Position numbers and translations under genes: made by a program. A DNA stretch of 64,000 nt from Pseudoxanthomonas sp. (lineage in GTDB: Bacteria > Pseudomonadota > Gammaproteobacteria > Xanthomonadales > Xanthomonadaceae), in assembly GCF_035999195.1 (NCBI RefSeq), contig NZ_DASYGY010000009.1, positions 2,232,001 through 2,296,000 on the forward strand, written 5' to 3'. The notes under the pieces are model-generated. The model was not told where the DNA came from and did not search any database. It saw nothing but the letters and a program-made list of their open reading frames with translations. Shown piece by piece: positions 49,754 to 60,008 of the stretch. The stretch's first letter is position 1; every line of letters starts with the position of its first letter.

Positions 49754-49784
49754 GAAAAAACGGCCACCCCGAGGTGGCCGTTCT
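49754..49784 (-). terminator. Intrinsic terminator of the natAB-like operon
   Basis: On the minus strand AACGGCCACC-TCGG-GGTGGCCGTT followed by TTTTCTTC: a perfect 10-bp stem and T-run 20 bases after the natB-like stop. Confidence 0.85.
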
Positions 49785-49805
49785 CGTGCCGGCGTATCGA
49801 TCGTG

Positions 49806-50983
49806 TCAGCCGGCGATGGCCAGCTTCTCCTGGTGGTAGCGGCGCACGGCCGCGTACCACAGCAGCGCCGCCACGCCGAACGCTGCGGCGATGTAGATGC
49901 CCCACGTCTGCGGGCCGATGTACTCGTTGCGGATCACTTTCAGCAGCAGCTGGTTCTGCGCAAGGAACGGCACGGCGAACTGCCACGGCTGGCTCTTCAG
50001 CGGGTTGGCCATCAGCGCGAAGGTCGGGATCATCGGCAGCAGCATCAGCCACGTCATGTGGCTCTGTGCTTCCTTCATGCTCTTGGCCGAAGCCGCGAGG
50101 TAGGTCAGCAGCGAGGTGCCGATGAACAGCATCGGCAGCAGGATCAGCAGCATCTTGCCCATCGACAGGAACGACACGTTCAACTGCCGTCCCAGCGTGC
50201 CGGCGAACTGCGCGCTGAACTTGAACGCCAGCAGCGTGAGCAGCAGCGTGGTCAGGCCGATCACGCAGGCCGCGGCGATCTTGCCGCTGACCACCGCGCT
50301 GCGCGGCGCCGGAGTGGCCAGCAGCGGTTCCAGCGATTGCCGTTCGCGCTCGCCGGCGGTGGCATCGAGGATCAGGTAGGCACCGCCGATGAACGAGGTG
50401 AGGATCAGCAGGTACGGCAGCAGCACCGACAGCAGCATGCCCTGCTTGGCTTCAGGCGTAGCCAGGTCCTGCATGCCGACGCTGACCGGCCGCGCGACCG
50501 AGGCATCCACGCCACGTGCGAGCAGGCGCAGCGCGCCGACCTGCTGGCTGTACGCGGAGAGTGCGGCATTGACGCGCTGGGTCGGAATGTCCGCATCGCG
50601 GCGCGTGCTGTCGCGGATGATCTCCACCAGCGCCGGCCGGCCGTTGCGCCAGTCGTCCGCGTAGTCGGGGCTGATGCGCAGCGCGACATCGATCTCCTGC
50701 GTGCGGATCGCCGTATCCAGGTTGTCCGGTGCCTTGCCGGCGGTGATGCCGTTGGTGGCGAGGAACTTCACCAGATTCGGCGCATGTTCGGCGCCCACCA
50801 TCGGGATTTCCAGCGTCTTGTCGACCTGGGTGCGGATGCGGTTCTCGGTCAGGTAGCCCATGCCCAGCATCAGCGCGGGATACAGCAGCGGGCCGAGGAA
50901 CAGGGCGAGCGCGAGCGTGCGGCGGTCGCGCGAGAGGTCACGCAGTTCCTTGCGCATCACGGTAAAGACGGTACGGAACATGT

Positions 50984-50987
<4 letters not shown>
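49806..50987 (-). CDS. ABC transporter permease, NatB-like
   Basis: A 393-residue ABC-2-type permease with one N-terminal helix (residues about 25-45), a large soluble domain (about 50-180) and five or six C-terminal helices (LSVLLPYLLILTSFIGGAYL, TAGERERQSLEPLLATPAPR between). The last pattern is typical of the NatB Na+-efflux permease group. Substrate is inferred: Na+ or a small hydrophobic compound. It overlaps the ATPase gene by 4 bases. Confidence 0.86.
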
Positions 50988-51730
<743 letters not shown>

Positions 51731-51773
51731 TCGGTCATGTCCATTGAAGAGGGCGGGCGCGCGGGGGCGCGGC

Positions 51774-53279
51774 TCACGGCTCCCAGCCGTTGAAGCTGGT
51801 GAAGGGCGGCACGTAGTCGAGACTGTCCAGGCACGTGGCGTCCAGGTCCTTGGCGTTGGCGGTCTCCAGGAAGCGGCCCAGCAGCTTGGGCATGCAGCCG
51901 ACGGCGAACGTGCCGTGGCCCTGGCCCTTCAGCGTCAGGTGGCGGGCGTTCGACAACGTGCGCAGCACCTGCTCGCCGTAGCGCGGCGGGGTGACCGGGT
52001 CCAGTTCGCCCGAGGTGATCAGCGTGGGGATGTCGGAGGTCCACGCGGTGTGGAAGTCGGCCGGCCGCTTGCCGGTGGGCCACGCCGTGCATTGCGTCTT
52101 CAGCGTATCGCCGAGCAGGCTGCCCAGCACGGTGTCGGCGTCGGCGGGATCGGCCTTCAGCAGGTCCGCGTCCTCGGCGCAGATCACCGACAGCTGCATG
52201 CCATGCATGAACTGGTCGCCGACCTGGCTTTCCAGCAGCTTCGACAGCGACATCAGCGAGCCGTAGCGGCCCTGTTGCGCTTCGTTCAATACCAGCGGCA
52301 GCAGGGCGGCGCCCTGCGGCACGTACGAATACATGCGGGTGATGCCCGCGACCGTCGCGGCGGTGACCTCGCCGGTGACCAGCTCGCCGGTCGACGGATC
52401 GCGGTACTCGGTGCTCACCGGTGCCGCGGCCAACCGCGTCATCAAGGTGCGCAACTGGCCGCGCAGGTCGTCGCCGAAACGCTGCCTGCAGGTCGGCGTG
52501 GCCTGGCAGCGCTGGAACTGCAGCGCCAGCGCCGCGTCCAGGTTGCGGGCGTGCTCGCTGCCCAGCACCAGCTCGTTCGGCACCACGCCATCGATCACCA
52601 CACTGCGCGTGCGGTCGGGGTGGCGCATCGCGTACTGCTGCGCCACGCGCGTGCCGTACGAGCCGCCGACCAGGTTGATCTTCGCCGCACCCAGCGCCTT
52701 GCGCACGCTGTCCAGGTCGCGGACGGCGTCGGTGGTGGTGTAGAAGCGCGGATCGGCCTGCAGCGACGCCGCGCAGTCGCGGGCGAAGGCGGCCGCCGCC
52801 GCTTCGCTCATGTCGTCCGGATCGGTGTAGGCGTTGCGGCCCTCGCCGTCCTTGCAGGCCAGCGGATTCGACTTGCCGGTACCGCGCTGGTCGACCAGCA
52901 CGATGTGCCGCGACTTGCGCACGTCGCGGAAGGCCGCATCGATGCTCGGCCAGACCTGCACGGCGGACTGCCCCGGGCCACCGGCCAGGAAAAACACCGG
53001 GTCGTCCGTCGCGGCGCCTTCGTTGGTGGCCGGCAGCCACGCGATGTTCAATGCCACCTTGCGGCCCTCCGGCTTCGCCGGATCCTCGGCCACCTCGTAG
53101 GTGGCGCATTGCGCCTCTACCGTGGTGGTCAGATGCGGTGCGGTCAGGGTGCAGGGCGTGAACGCGATGTCGCCGTAGTGGCGCACGGCCTGCTGGTCGG
53201 GGCCGGTCGCGCTGCCGCTGCAGCCGGCCAGCAGTGTGGCACCCAGGGCGAGTGCGAGTGATCGATGAAGAAGTGCCAT
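51774..53279 (-). CDS. Secreted alpha/beta-hydrolase, TAP-type (tripeptidyl aminopeptidase-like) lipoprotein
   Basis: A 501-residue exported hydrolase. The signal ends in the lipobox TLLAGC. The alpha/beta-hydrolase core has the oxyanion region FFLAGGPGQSAVQVWP, the nucleophile GGSYGTRVAQQYA, the acid in LITSGELDPVTPPRYGE and the catalytic His in KGQGHGTF. The C-terminal TAP-like domain is present. Enzymes of this type release short peptides or proline from peptides. Upstream of and on the same strand as the NatAB-like pair; a role in coupling peptide breakdown and export is only a guess. Confidence 0.88.
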   Translation of the reverse strand: MALLHRSLALALGATLLAGCSGSATGPDQQAVRHYGDIAFTPCTLTAPHLTTTVEAQCATYEVAEDPAKPEGRKVALNIAWLPATNEGAATDDPVFFLAGGPGQSAVQVWPSIDAAFRDVRKSRHIVLVDQRGTGKSNPLACKDGEGRNAYTDPDDMSEAAAAAFARDCAASLQADPRFYTTTDAVRDLDSVRKALGAAKINLVGGSYGTRVAQQYAMRHPDRTRSVVIDGVVPNELVLGSEHARNLDAALALQFQRCQATPTCRQRFGDDLRGQLRTLMTRLAAAPVSTEYRDPSTGELVTGEVTAATVAGITRMYSYVPQGAALLPLVLNEAQQGRYGSLMSLSKLLESQVGDQFMHGMQLSVICAEDADLLKADPADADTVLGSLLGDTLKTQCTAWPTGKRPADFHTAWTSDIPTLITSGELDPVTPPRYGEQVLRTLSNARHLTLKGQGHGTFAVGCMPKLLGRFLETANAKDLDATCLDSLDYVPPFTSFNGWEP

Positions 53280-53355
53280 GTATCAGTTCCGTTGGAGGCG
53301 GGTCCCAGCATGCCATGACGCTGCGGCGGGACGGATGTGACCGGAGAGCCGGCAA

Positions 53356-54519
53356 TCAGTGCGAGGACGTGCACTGCCGCTGCAGCAAGCGGTCGATATG
53401 GTCCTCGAGTACCCGCGCACTGCCGGCGTCGTGCACACGGGGAAGCAGCGCGCGCGCCTGCGTGACCCGTTGCGGGAGGGCGGGGTCGTCCTGCAGCAGT
53501 GCCAGTTCGGCATCCAGCCACGCGCGATAGGGCGAAAGATCGAGCAGGCCGCCTTCGCACAGCGGGCGCCAGGCCGACAGCAGGGCGCCGTCGCGGGCGA
53601 TGATCGCCGCGTAGCCGCCCATCTGCGTGGCAATCGCGGGTCGCTGGCCCGGAGGTGCCGCCGTCCAGTGGTGGGCCAGCCAACGTGCGTGCGCGGAAGC
53701 GGCCTCGGCATCGCCTCGATCCATCGTGTGCGACAGGCACAGCATGTGGACGGAGAACGCGAGCATCATGGGTGGAAGATCAGGCGTGGCGGCGGGCAGT
53801 GCGCTCGCGGGCCAGTCGCGCGGTCGCTGACCTGCCAGGCTCAGGCCGACGACACGCTGCAGGGCGAGATAAAGATCGGCATCGGGCGCGCGACGAGCCA
53901 GGTCCAGCAGATTGCGTCCATCCGAACGCCATCCCGCCGCGACCGTGAACGGAAACAGGTTGGCGGCGCCCAGTACCAGCGCGCCGCCGCCAACGCCCAT
54001 CAACAGGCCCTCAATCCGCGGGGAGCCATCGAGCAGGGAAGCGGCGACGAGGCACACGGCGGCGGTAAGCAGGTTCGCCATCGGGCCGCCTGCCAGCATC
54101 ATCGCCTGAGCACCGCGTGTCCCGCCGGTCGTGCCGTGCGGCAGCAACGCCGCAAAGCCGGCGATCCCCTGCAGTGCGCTGCCGCGATAACCGCGCCATC
54201 CGGCCAGCGTGCGCTCGTAGCGGAACGGACCGATGCCCAGCGCGATGGGCCGCATGCCCGCCATCATGCCGGCCAGCAGATGCCCGGCTTCGTGCAGCAC
54301 GACGTTCGGCCACAACCCCAGCAGCAGGCCAGCGATGAGCCAGTCCAGCGCCGCGACTTGACGGCCCAGGGTGACCCCGGCGAGTGCAAGCGCGGCACCC
54401 ACGATGGCGCCGACGCCCATGCCGACCAGCATCGATCCCCACCCGCGCCAGCGCGATGCCGCGGGGCCGGCGGCATCGCGCGGATACAGCGAGGCGACAT
54501 CGAAGGTGTGATCCGGCAT
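53356..54519 (-). CDS. M50-like intramembrane metalloprotease with a large C-terminal domain
   Basis: A 387-residue membrane protein. The first 190 residues hold about six helices; the zinc motif HEAGH is in the second or third (VVLHEAGHLLAGMMAG), and a later ANLFPFTVAAGWRSDGRNLL matches the NxxP...DG motif of M50 site-2 proteases. The C-terminal 190 residues are a soluble helical domain (HTMDRGDAEAASAHARWLAH and on) that I do not recognise. No PDZ domain. An in-frame ATG at 54558 would add 13 residues; ATG 54519 follows GGGGGAAC. Substrate unknown. Confidence 0.78.
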   Translation of the reverse strand: MPDHTFDVASLYPRDAAGPAASRWRGWGSMLVGMGVGAIVGAALALAGVTLGRQVAALDWLIAGLLLGLWPNVVLHEAGHLLAGMMAGMRPIALGIGPFRYERTLAGWRGYRGSALQGIAGFAALLPHGTTGGTRGAQAMMLAGGPMANLLTAAVCLVAASLLDGSPRIEGLLMGVGGGALVLGAANLFPFTVAAGWRSDGRNLLDLARRAPDADLYLALQRVVGLSLAGQRPRDWPASALPAATPDLPPMMLAFSVHMLCLSHTMDRGDAEAASAHARWLAHHWTAAPPGQRPAIATQMGGYAAIIARDGALLSAWRPLCEGGLLDLSPYRAWLDAELALLQDDPALPQRVTQARALLPRVHDAGSARVLEDHIDRLLQRQCTSSH

Positions 54520-54594
54520 CGCGATGCGTTCCCCCTGCCCCAGTGTAGACGCATGCACCGGCCGCAGCCCGTACCGGCCGGCACGGACGTGGCG

Positions 54595-55347
54595 CTACTT
54601 GCTGGAGACGTACTTCTCGCGGCGGATCTGGGGCACCGGCAGGCCGTGTCCCTTCAGCGCCTCGAAGCAGGCATCCACCATGTCCGGATTGCCGCACAGG
54701 TAGGCGATGTCGCGCGCGGCATCCGGCGCGAACTCGGCCAGGTGCTGCTGCACATAGCCCTGGCGCACGTCGGGGTGCGGATCGGCCGGCCGCTCGCGCG
54801 ACAGGCAGGGCACGTAGCGGAAGCCGGGGTGTGCGTCGGCGAAGGCACGGAAGTCGTCGCCGTACAGCAGTTCCGTCGGCGTGCGCGCGCCCTGCAGCAG
54901 CACGACCTCGACGCCGCGTTCGGCCATCAGCGCGGCCAGCTGCGGCAGCATCGAGCGGTAGGGCGTCACGCCCGTGCCCGTGGCGATCAGCAGGTAGCGC
55001 GCATTGCGGTCGCCGGGCATCAGGCAGAAACGACCGAACGGGCCGCTGGCTTCCACGCGCCCGCCTTCCGGCAGGCCCTCGAACAGGGCGGTCGCCGCAC
55101 CGCCCGGCACGTAACTGACCGCGATCTCGACCGCTTCGCCCGGCCCCATCGCATGGTCGTGGAGGGTCGCCAGCGAATAGCTGCGCTTGGTGGCGGTGCC
55201 GTCGGCGTAGTGGAAGTGCACTTGGATGAACTGCCCGGGGATGAAATCCAGCGGCAGCCCGTCGTCGCGGACGAAGCAGTAGTGGCCCACGCTGGGCGCC
55301 AGCATGCGGCGTCCGACGAGTTTCAACGGGAAATGCGCGATCGCCAA
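54595..55347 (-). CDS. fpr: Ferredoxin-NADP+ reductase
   Basis: A 250-residue flavoprotein that passes electrons between NADPH and ferredoxin or flavodoxin. FAD-binding motif RSYSLATL with the phosphate region GGAATALFEGLPEGG, and NADP motif ATGTGVTPYRSMLP, followed by LLQGARTPTELLY and YLCGNPDMVDACFEAL. The C-terminus ends in KYVSSK. It lies on the opposite strand to the yadG operon, 98 bases away; that divergent gap contains yadG promoter elements. Confidence 0.93.
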   Translation of the reverse strand: MAIAHFPLKLVGRRMLAPSVGHYCFVRDDGLPLDFIPGQFIQVHFHYADGTATKRSYSLATLHDHAMGPGEAVEIAVSYVPGGAATALFEGLPEGGRVEASGPFGRFCLMPGDRNARYLLIATGTGVTPYRSMLPQLAALMAERGVEVVLLQGARTPTELLYGDDFRAFADAHPGFRYVPCLSRERPADPHPDVRQGYVQQHLAEFAPDAARDIAYLCGNPDMVDACFEALKGHGLPVPQIRREKYVSSK

Positions 55348-55393
55348 GGCGGCTGGAACACTGTGTGGCCCGGGGCGGCCCCGGCGGGACGCC

Positions 55394-55399
55394 TATAAT
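55394..55399 (+). promoter_or_regulatory. -10 box of the yadG-yadH-panE operon
   Basis: Perfect TATAAT, 46 bases before the yadG ATG; the -35 region is GC-rich and unconvincing. Confidence 0.6.
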
Positions 55400-55445
55400 A
55401 AGCGTTCGATTCCCCGGGCGCCGTCGTGGCGCCACAAGGTACCCC

Positions 55446-56417
55446 ATGGCGTCTGCGACAACGGCTTCCGCGGCGGCGCCCGCGCTGGCCATCTCCGACC
55501 TGCGCAAGGTCTACGACACCGGCGTGCAGGCCCTCAAGGGCGTGTCGCTGCAGGTCGAGCCCGGCGATTTCTTCGCCCTGCTCGGGCCCAACGGCGCCGG
55601 CAAGTCCACGCTGATCGGCGTGGTCAGTTCGCTGGTCAACAAGAGCGGCGGCCAGGTAAGCGTGTTCGGCGTGGACATCGACCGCGACCGCGACGGTGCG
55701 ATGCGCCTGCTGGGCCTGGTGCCGCAGGAGATCAACTTCAACATGTTCGAGAAGCCGCTCGACATCTGCGTGAACTACGCGGGCTTCTACGGCATCCCGC
55801 GCGCCGAGGCGCTGGTGCGGGCCGAAGAGGAACTCAGGCGCGCGCAGCTGTGGGAGAAGGCCAACGTCATGAGCCGCACGCTGTCCGGCGGCATGAAGCG
55901 CCGGCTGATGATCGCCCGCGCCATGATGACCCGGCCGAAGCTGCTGATCCTCGACGAACCCACCGCCGGCGTGGACATCGAGATCCGCCGCGGCATGTGG
56001 AAGACGCTGAAGGACATCAACGAAGCCGGCACCACCATCATCCTGACCACGCACTACCTGGAAGAGGCCGAGAGCCTCTGCCGCAACCTCGCCATCATCG
56101 ACCGCGGCGTCATCGTCGAGCAGGGCCCGATGCGGGCGCTGCTGGCCAAACTGGATGTCGAAGGCTTCCTGTTCGACATCGACGGCGAGCTGCCCGCGCA
56201 GCTGCCGGTGATCGAAGGCACCACCCTGTCCGCCAGCGACAGCCATACCCTGGACCTGGACATGCCGCGCGCGATGGACCTCAACCGCGTCTTCACCGCC
56301 CTGGGCGATGCGGGCATCCGCGTGCGCTCCATGCGTACCAAGAGCAACCGGCTGGAGGAGCTGTTCGTGCGCCTGACCGGCGACGAAGCCGCCGCCAAGC
56401 GGGAGCAGGCCGCATGA
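55446..56417 (+). CDS. yadG: ABC transporter ATP-binding protein YadG-like
   Basis: A 323-residue ATPase: Walker A LLGPNGAGKSTLIGV (residues about 45-59), Q-loop in GLVPQEINF, signature LSGGMKRRLMIARAM, Walker B LLILDEPTAGVD and switch His in TTHYLEEAESL. It pairs with the overlapping yadH-like permease. The transporter's substrate is not known; drug or lipid export has been suggested for relatives. First gene of a four-gene unit with 4-base or shorter overlaps. Confidence 0.92.
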   Translation: MASATTASAAAPALAISDLRKVYDTGVQALKGVSLQVEPGDFFALLGPNGAGKSTLIGVVSSLVNKSGGQVSVFGVDIDRDRDGAMRLLGLVPQEINFNMFEKPLDICVNYAGFYGIPRAEALVRAEEELRRAQLWEKANVMSRTLSGGMKRRLMIARAMMTRPKLLILDEPTAGVDIEIRRGMWKTLKDINEAGTTIILTTHYLEEAESLCRNLAIIDRGVIVEQGPMRALLAKLDVEGFLFDIDGELPAQLPVIEGTTLSASDSHTLDLDMPRAMDLNRVFTALGDAGIRVRSMRTKSNRLEELFVRLTGDEAAAKREQAA

Positions 56418-57220
56418 GCACGACCGACCTGCACTCCGCCGCCAGCACGCCGTTCCGCAAGAACCTGGTGGCGCTGGGCACCATCGTCCGCCGCGAAGTC
56501 GCCCGCATCCTGCGCATCTGGGGCCAGACCCTGGTACCGCCGGCCATCACCATGACGCTGTATTTCCTGATCTTCGGCGGCCTGATCGGCAGCCGCATCG
56601 GCGACATGGGCGGCTACAGCTACATGGAGTTCATCGTGCCGGGCCTGGTGATGATGAGCATCATCCAGAACAGCTACGGCAACATCAGCTCCAGCTTCTT
56701 CGGCGCCAAGTTCGGCCGCCACGTCGAGGAGCTGCTGGTCAGCCCGATGCCGAACTGGGTGATCCTGCTCGGCTACGTGGCCGGCGCCGTGCTGCGCGGG
56801 CTGATGGTGGGCGCCATCGTGCTGGTGATCGCCATGTTCTTCACCAAGGTGCGCGTGCCGCACCCGCTGGTGACGATCAGCACCGTGCTGCTGGGCGCGA
56901 CGATCTTCTCGCTGGCGGGCTTCGTCAACGCCGCGTACGCCAAGAAGTTCGACGACATCGCCATCGTGCCGACCTTCATCCTCACCCCGCTGACCTACCT
57001 GGGCGGCGTGTTCTACTCGGTCAAGCTGCTGCCGCCGTGGGCGGAAGCGCTGACCCACGCCAACCCGATCTTCTACATGGTCAACGCGTTCCGCTACGGC
57101 CTGCTCGGCACCAGCGACGTGCCGCTGTGGATCGCGTATGCGCTGATGCTGGCCTTCGTGGTCGGCCTGGCCGCGCTGGGCCTGTGGCTGTTGAGGAAGG
57201 GCGTGGGACTGCGCAGCTGA
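56414..57220 (+). CDS. yadH: ABC-2-type transporter permease YadH-like
   Basis: A 268-residue permease with six transmembrane helices. The ABC-2 pattern is seen in YSYMEFIVPGLVMMSIIQNS, HVEELLVSPMPNWVILLGYV and TFILTPLTYLGGVFYSVKLL. It overlaps the ATPase gene by 4 bases (ATGA), and its own stop shares a base with the start of panE. Partner of yadG. Confidence 0.92.
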   Translation: MSTTDLHSAASTPFRKNLVALGTIVRREVARILRIWGQTLVPPAITMTLYFLIFGGLIGSRIGDMGGYSYMEFIVPGLVMMSIIQNSYGNISSSFFGAKFGRHVEELLVSPMPNWVILLGYVAGAVLRGLMVGAIVLVIAMFFTKVRVPHPLVTISTVLLGATIFSLAGFVNAAYAKKFDDIAIVPTFILTPLTYLGGVFYSVKLLPPWAEALTHANPIFYMVNAFRYGLLGTSDVPLWIAYALMLAFVVGLAALGLWLLRKGVGLRS

Positions 57221-58149
57221 TGCGGCTGCTCGTGCTCGGCGCCGGTGGCACCGGCGGGTACTTCGGTGGCCGGCTGGCGCAGGCGGGGATCGACGTCAGC
57301 TTCCTGGTGCGCCCGGCGCGCGCGGCGCTGCTGCGCGAACGCGGCCTGCGCATCCGCAGTCCGCTCGGCGACGCTGATGTGTCCGCGCAACTGCTGACGG
57401 CGGATACGCTGGCGGAGGCCGCCCCGTTCGACCTGGTGCTGCTGAGCTGCAAGGCCTACGACCTGGACAGTGCGATGGACGCCATCGCACCGGCTGTCCA
57501 CACCGGTGCGCGCGTGCTGCCGCTGCTCAACGGGCTGCGCCACTACGATGCGCTGGACGCGCGTTTCGGATCCGACCATGTGCTCGGCGGTCTGTGCTTC
57601 ATCAGCGCGACGCTCGGCCAGCAGGGCGAGATCCTGCACCTGGGCACACCGGCGTCGATGACCTTCGGTGAGCGCGCCGGCCAGGCGCCCGATCCGCGCC
57701 TGCACGCGCTTGCCGACGCCTGCGCACGGGCGGGCGTCGATCACGCGCACACGGCGGACATCGCGCAGGCGCAGTGGATCAAGTACACCTTCCTCACCGC
57801 CCTCGCCGCCGGCACCTGCCTGATGCGCGCGCCGATCGGCACCATCGTCGCGGGCGAGGGGGGTGCGGATGTCATGATCGCGCTGCATGACGAATGCCTG
57901 GCCGTGGCCGCCGCGTCCGGACAGCCGGTGCCGGCAACGGCGCAGGCGACCGCACGCGACATCCTGACCGCCGCCGGCTCGCCGATGAAGGCTTCGATTC
58001 TGCGCGACCTGGAAGCCGGCCAACGCGTCGAAGCGGCGCACATCGTCGGCGACATGGTCCATCGCGCGGGCCTGCACGGCATCGCCGTTCCCCGCCTGCA
58101 CACCGCCTGGGTGCACCTGCAGGCCTACGAGCGACTGCGCACCCCATGA
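57220..58149 (+). CDS. panE: 2-dehydropantoate 2-reductase family protein
   Basis: A 309-residue NADPH-dependent reductase; the well-known member PanE (ApbA) makes pantoate for coenzyme A. The N-terminal Rossmann motif is LVLGAGGTGGYFGGRLAQAG, followed by LLSCKAYDLDSAM and NGLRHY. The C-terminal helical domain has WIKYTFLTALAAGTCLMRAP (catalytic Lys) and an SPMKASILRDLEAGQRVEAA block. It overlaps yadH by 1 base. Many genomes carry paralogues, so assignment to the pantothenate pathway is probable but not certain. Confidence 0.85.
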   Translation: MRLLVLGAGGTGGYFGGRLAQAGIDVSFLVRPARAALLRERGLRIRSPLGDADVSAQLLTADTLAEAAPFDLVLLSCKAYDLDSAMDAIAPAVHTGARVLPLLNGLRHYDALDARFGSDHVLGGLCFISATLGQQGEILHLGTPASMTFGERAGQAPDPRLHALADACARAGVDHAHTADIAQAQWIKYTFLTALAAGTCLMRAPIGTIVAGEGGADVMIALHDECLAVAAASGQPVPATAQATARDILTAAGSPMKASILRDLEAGQRVEAAHIVGDMVHRAGLHGIAVPRLHTAWVHLQAYERLRTP

Positions 58150-59045
58150 CGGCGCCCGCGCCTCCGCCGTGGCTGCGGCGGCTGGTCGTGCTGGGCATGG
58201 GCTATACCGGTACCCGTCTGGCCGATCGCCTGCGCGCACATGGGGTGGAATGCATCGGTACCTCGCGGACGGCGGCGGACGCGGCCTCGCGGTTGCCCTT
58301 CATCGCCGACGCGCCGCTCGATGCGCGCCTGCAGGCGGCGCTCGCGCAAGCCGACGCCGTGCTCGGCTCGATACCACCGGATGCGGAAGGCGATCCGTCG
58401 CTGCGTACCGCCGCCGCGGCCCTGGCGGACAACCCCCGCCTGCGCTGGCTCGGCTACCTTTCTTCCACCGGCGTCTACGCCGACCGTCAGGGAGGCGTGG
58501 TGGATGAGACGTCCCCTGCCGACGGAACCGATCCGACGGCAGAGGCGCGCCGGCGGGCCGAGGCGCAATGGCAGGCGCTGGCGCAGCGTCGCGGCGTCGC
58601 CTGCGGCGTGTTCCGTCTGGCCGGCCTCTACGGACCCGGCCGCAATGCGCTGCGGTCGCTGGCCGACGGCACGGCGCGCCACGTGGTGAAACCGGGCCTG
58701 GTGTTCAACCGCATCCACGTGGACGATGCCTGCGATGCGGTGGTCGCGTCGCTGCACCGCACGCGCACCGCCGACGCGATCTACCTGCTGGCCGACACGC
58801 TGCCGGCCGCCCCGCAGGACGTGCTGGCCCATGCTGCCGTGCTCAGCGGGCTGCCGCTGCCTCCCGCCCGCCCCTACGACCCGGTGCAGGCGTCGCCCGC
58901 GCAGCGGCGCTTCTACGGCAGCTGCAAGCGCATCGACGCCAGCGGGACTTATGAGGCCCTGCACTGGCGCCCCCGTCATCCGAACTACCGGTACGGGCTG
59001 GACGCGCTCTGGCAGGCCGGCGAAGGTCGTCCGCCCCGCGCGTGA
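58146..59045 (+). CDS. NAD(P)-dependent epimerase/dehydratase-like protein (YeeZ family)
   Basis: A 299-residue extended-SDR-like protein with the dinucleotide motif LVVLGMGYTGTRLADRL (GxGxxG-type), LSSTGVYADRQGGVVDE, RLAGLYGPGRNALRSL and HVDDACDAVVASL. It matches the YeeZ-type family, whose substrate is unknown; the YxxxK pair of classical SDRs is not obvious. It overlaps panE by 4 bases and ends the operon. It is convergent with tatD, 1 base between stops. Confidence 0.82.
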   Translation: MTAPAPPPWLRRLVVLGMGYTGTRLADRLRAHGVECIGTSRTAADAASRLPFIADAPLDARLQAALAQADAVLGSIPPDAEGDPSLRTAAAALADNPRLRWLGYLSSTGVYADRQGGVVDETSPADGTDPTAEARRRAEAQWQALAQRRGVACGVFRLAGLYGPGRNALRSLADGTARHVVKPGLVFNRIHVDDACDAVVASLHRTRTADAIYLLADTLPAAPQDVLAHAAVLSGLPLPPARPYDPVQASPAQRRFYGSCKRIDASGTYEALHWRPRHPNYRYGLDALWQAGEGRPPRA

Positions 59046-59046
59046 C

Positions 59047-59850
59047 TCAGCCGCGCGTGGTTTCCGGCAACCGGAAGAACGCGCGCGCCGTCGCCGTCGT
59101 CGCGGCGGCGGTGACCTCGATGTCCTCGCCGCGGTCGCGCGCCAGTTCGGCCACGATGTGGGCCAGGTACATCGGCTCGTTGCGGCGGTGCGTGGGCTGC
59201 GGCTTCACGGTGCGCGGCAGCAGGTAGGGCGCGTCGGTCTCGATCATCAGCCGGTTCGCCGGGATGTGCTTCACCAGCTCGCGCAGGTGCAGACCGCGGC
59301 GCTCGTCGCACAGCCAGCCGGTGATGCCGATGTGCCAGTCCTGGTCCAGGCAGTCGAACAGTTCCTTCTTCGTGCCGGTGAAGCAGTGCACCACCGCAGG
59401 GCCGAGCTGGCCGTCGAAGTTCTTCATCATCGCCACGAAGTCGTCGTGCGCGTCGCGCTGGTGCAGGAACAGCGGCTTGCCGGTGTCCACCGCGATCTGC
59501 AGCTGCCGCTCGAACGCCCTGCGCTGCGCCGGCCGCGGCGAGAAGTCGCGGAAGTAATCCAGTCCGCATTCGCCCACCGCCACGACTTCCGGGTGCGCAT
59601 GCAGCGCGCGCATCTCGGCATCGCACTCGTCGGTGTACTCGGTGGCGTGGTGCGGGTGCACGCCGGCGGTGGCGAACAGCTCGCCCGGATGCGCCTGCGC
59701 CAGGCGCAGCGCGGTCGGCGAATGTTCGCGGCTGGCGCCGGTGACCACCTGCTGCACCACACCGGCCTCGCGCGCGCGCTGCAGCACCGCGTTGCGGTCG
59801 TGGTCGAAACTTTCGTGGGTGAGGTTGGCGCCGATGTCGATGAGATCCAT
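59047..59850 (-). CDS. tatD: TatD-family metal-dependent deoxyribonuclease
   Basis: A 267-residue TIM-barrel hydrolase. Metal ligands: the His-less DIGANLTHESF entry, Glu in AVGECGLDYF, His in FLHQRDAHDDF, His in VVHCFTGTKKE and Asp in IETDAPYLLP. TatD nucleases digest DNA 3'-5' and act in repair and DNA clearance. The start at 59850 has a TAAAAT box 6 bases upstream, fitting a leaderless mRNA. Confidence 0.93.
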   Translation of the reverse strand: MDLIDIGANLTHESFDHDRNAVLQRAREAGVVQQVVTGASREHSPTALRLAQAHPGELFATAGVHPHHATEYTDECDAEMRALHAHPEVVAVGECGLDYFRDFSPRPAQRRAFERQLQIAVDTGKPLFLHQRDAHDDFVAMMKNFDGQLGPAVVHCFTGTKKELFDCLDQDWHIGITGWLCDERRGLHLRELVKHIPANRLMIETDAPYLLPRTVKPQPTHRRNEPMYLAHIVAELARDRGEDIEVTAAATTATARAFFRLPETTRG

Positions 59851-59856
59851 CGTGGC

Positions 59857-59862
59857 ATTTTA
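59857..59862 (-). promoter_or_regulatory. -10 box of tatD, predicting a leaderless mRNA
   Basis: TAAAAT on the minus strand, 6 bases before the ATG at 59850. Confidence 0.5.
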
Positions 59863-59894
59863 GCCGGTGTAAGCGCTGGGTTCTGCGATGTGCG

Positions 59895-59963
59895 ATGTGG
59901 GAGCGACGTAAGTCGCGAAGTGGCCTCCGCGGTAGTTCATCGCGACTCACGTCGCTCCCACAT
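59895..59963. repeat. REPIN-like inverted repeat pair, family A, copy 4
   Basis: ATGTGGGAGCGACGTAAGTC and inverted CGACTCACGTCGCTCCCACA (from 59943), with a short 20-base spacer. Unlike the other pairs it lies in a 5'-5' gap (tatD / hrpB). Confidence 0.88.
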
Positions 59964-60008
59964 CCGTGTGCATGAGTTCGACCAGGAAGGGCTTATCCTT
60001 TGCACCGC

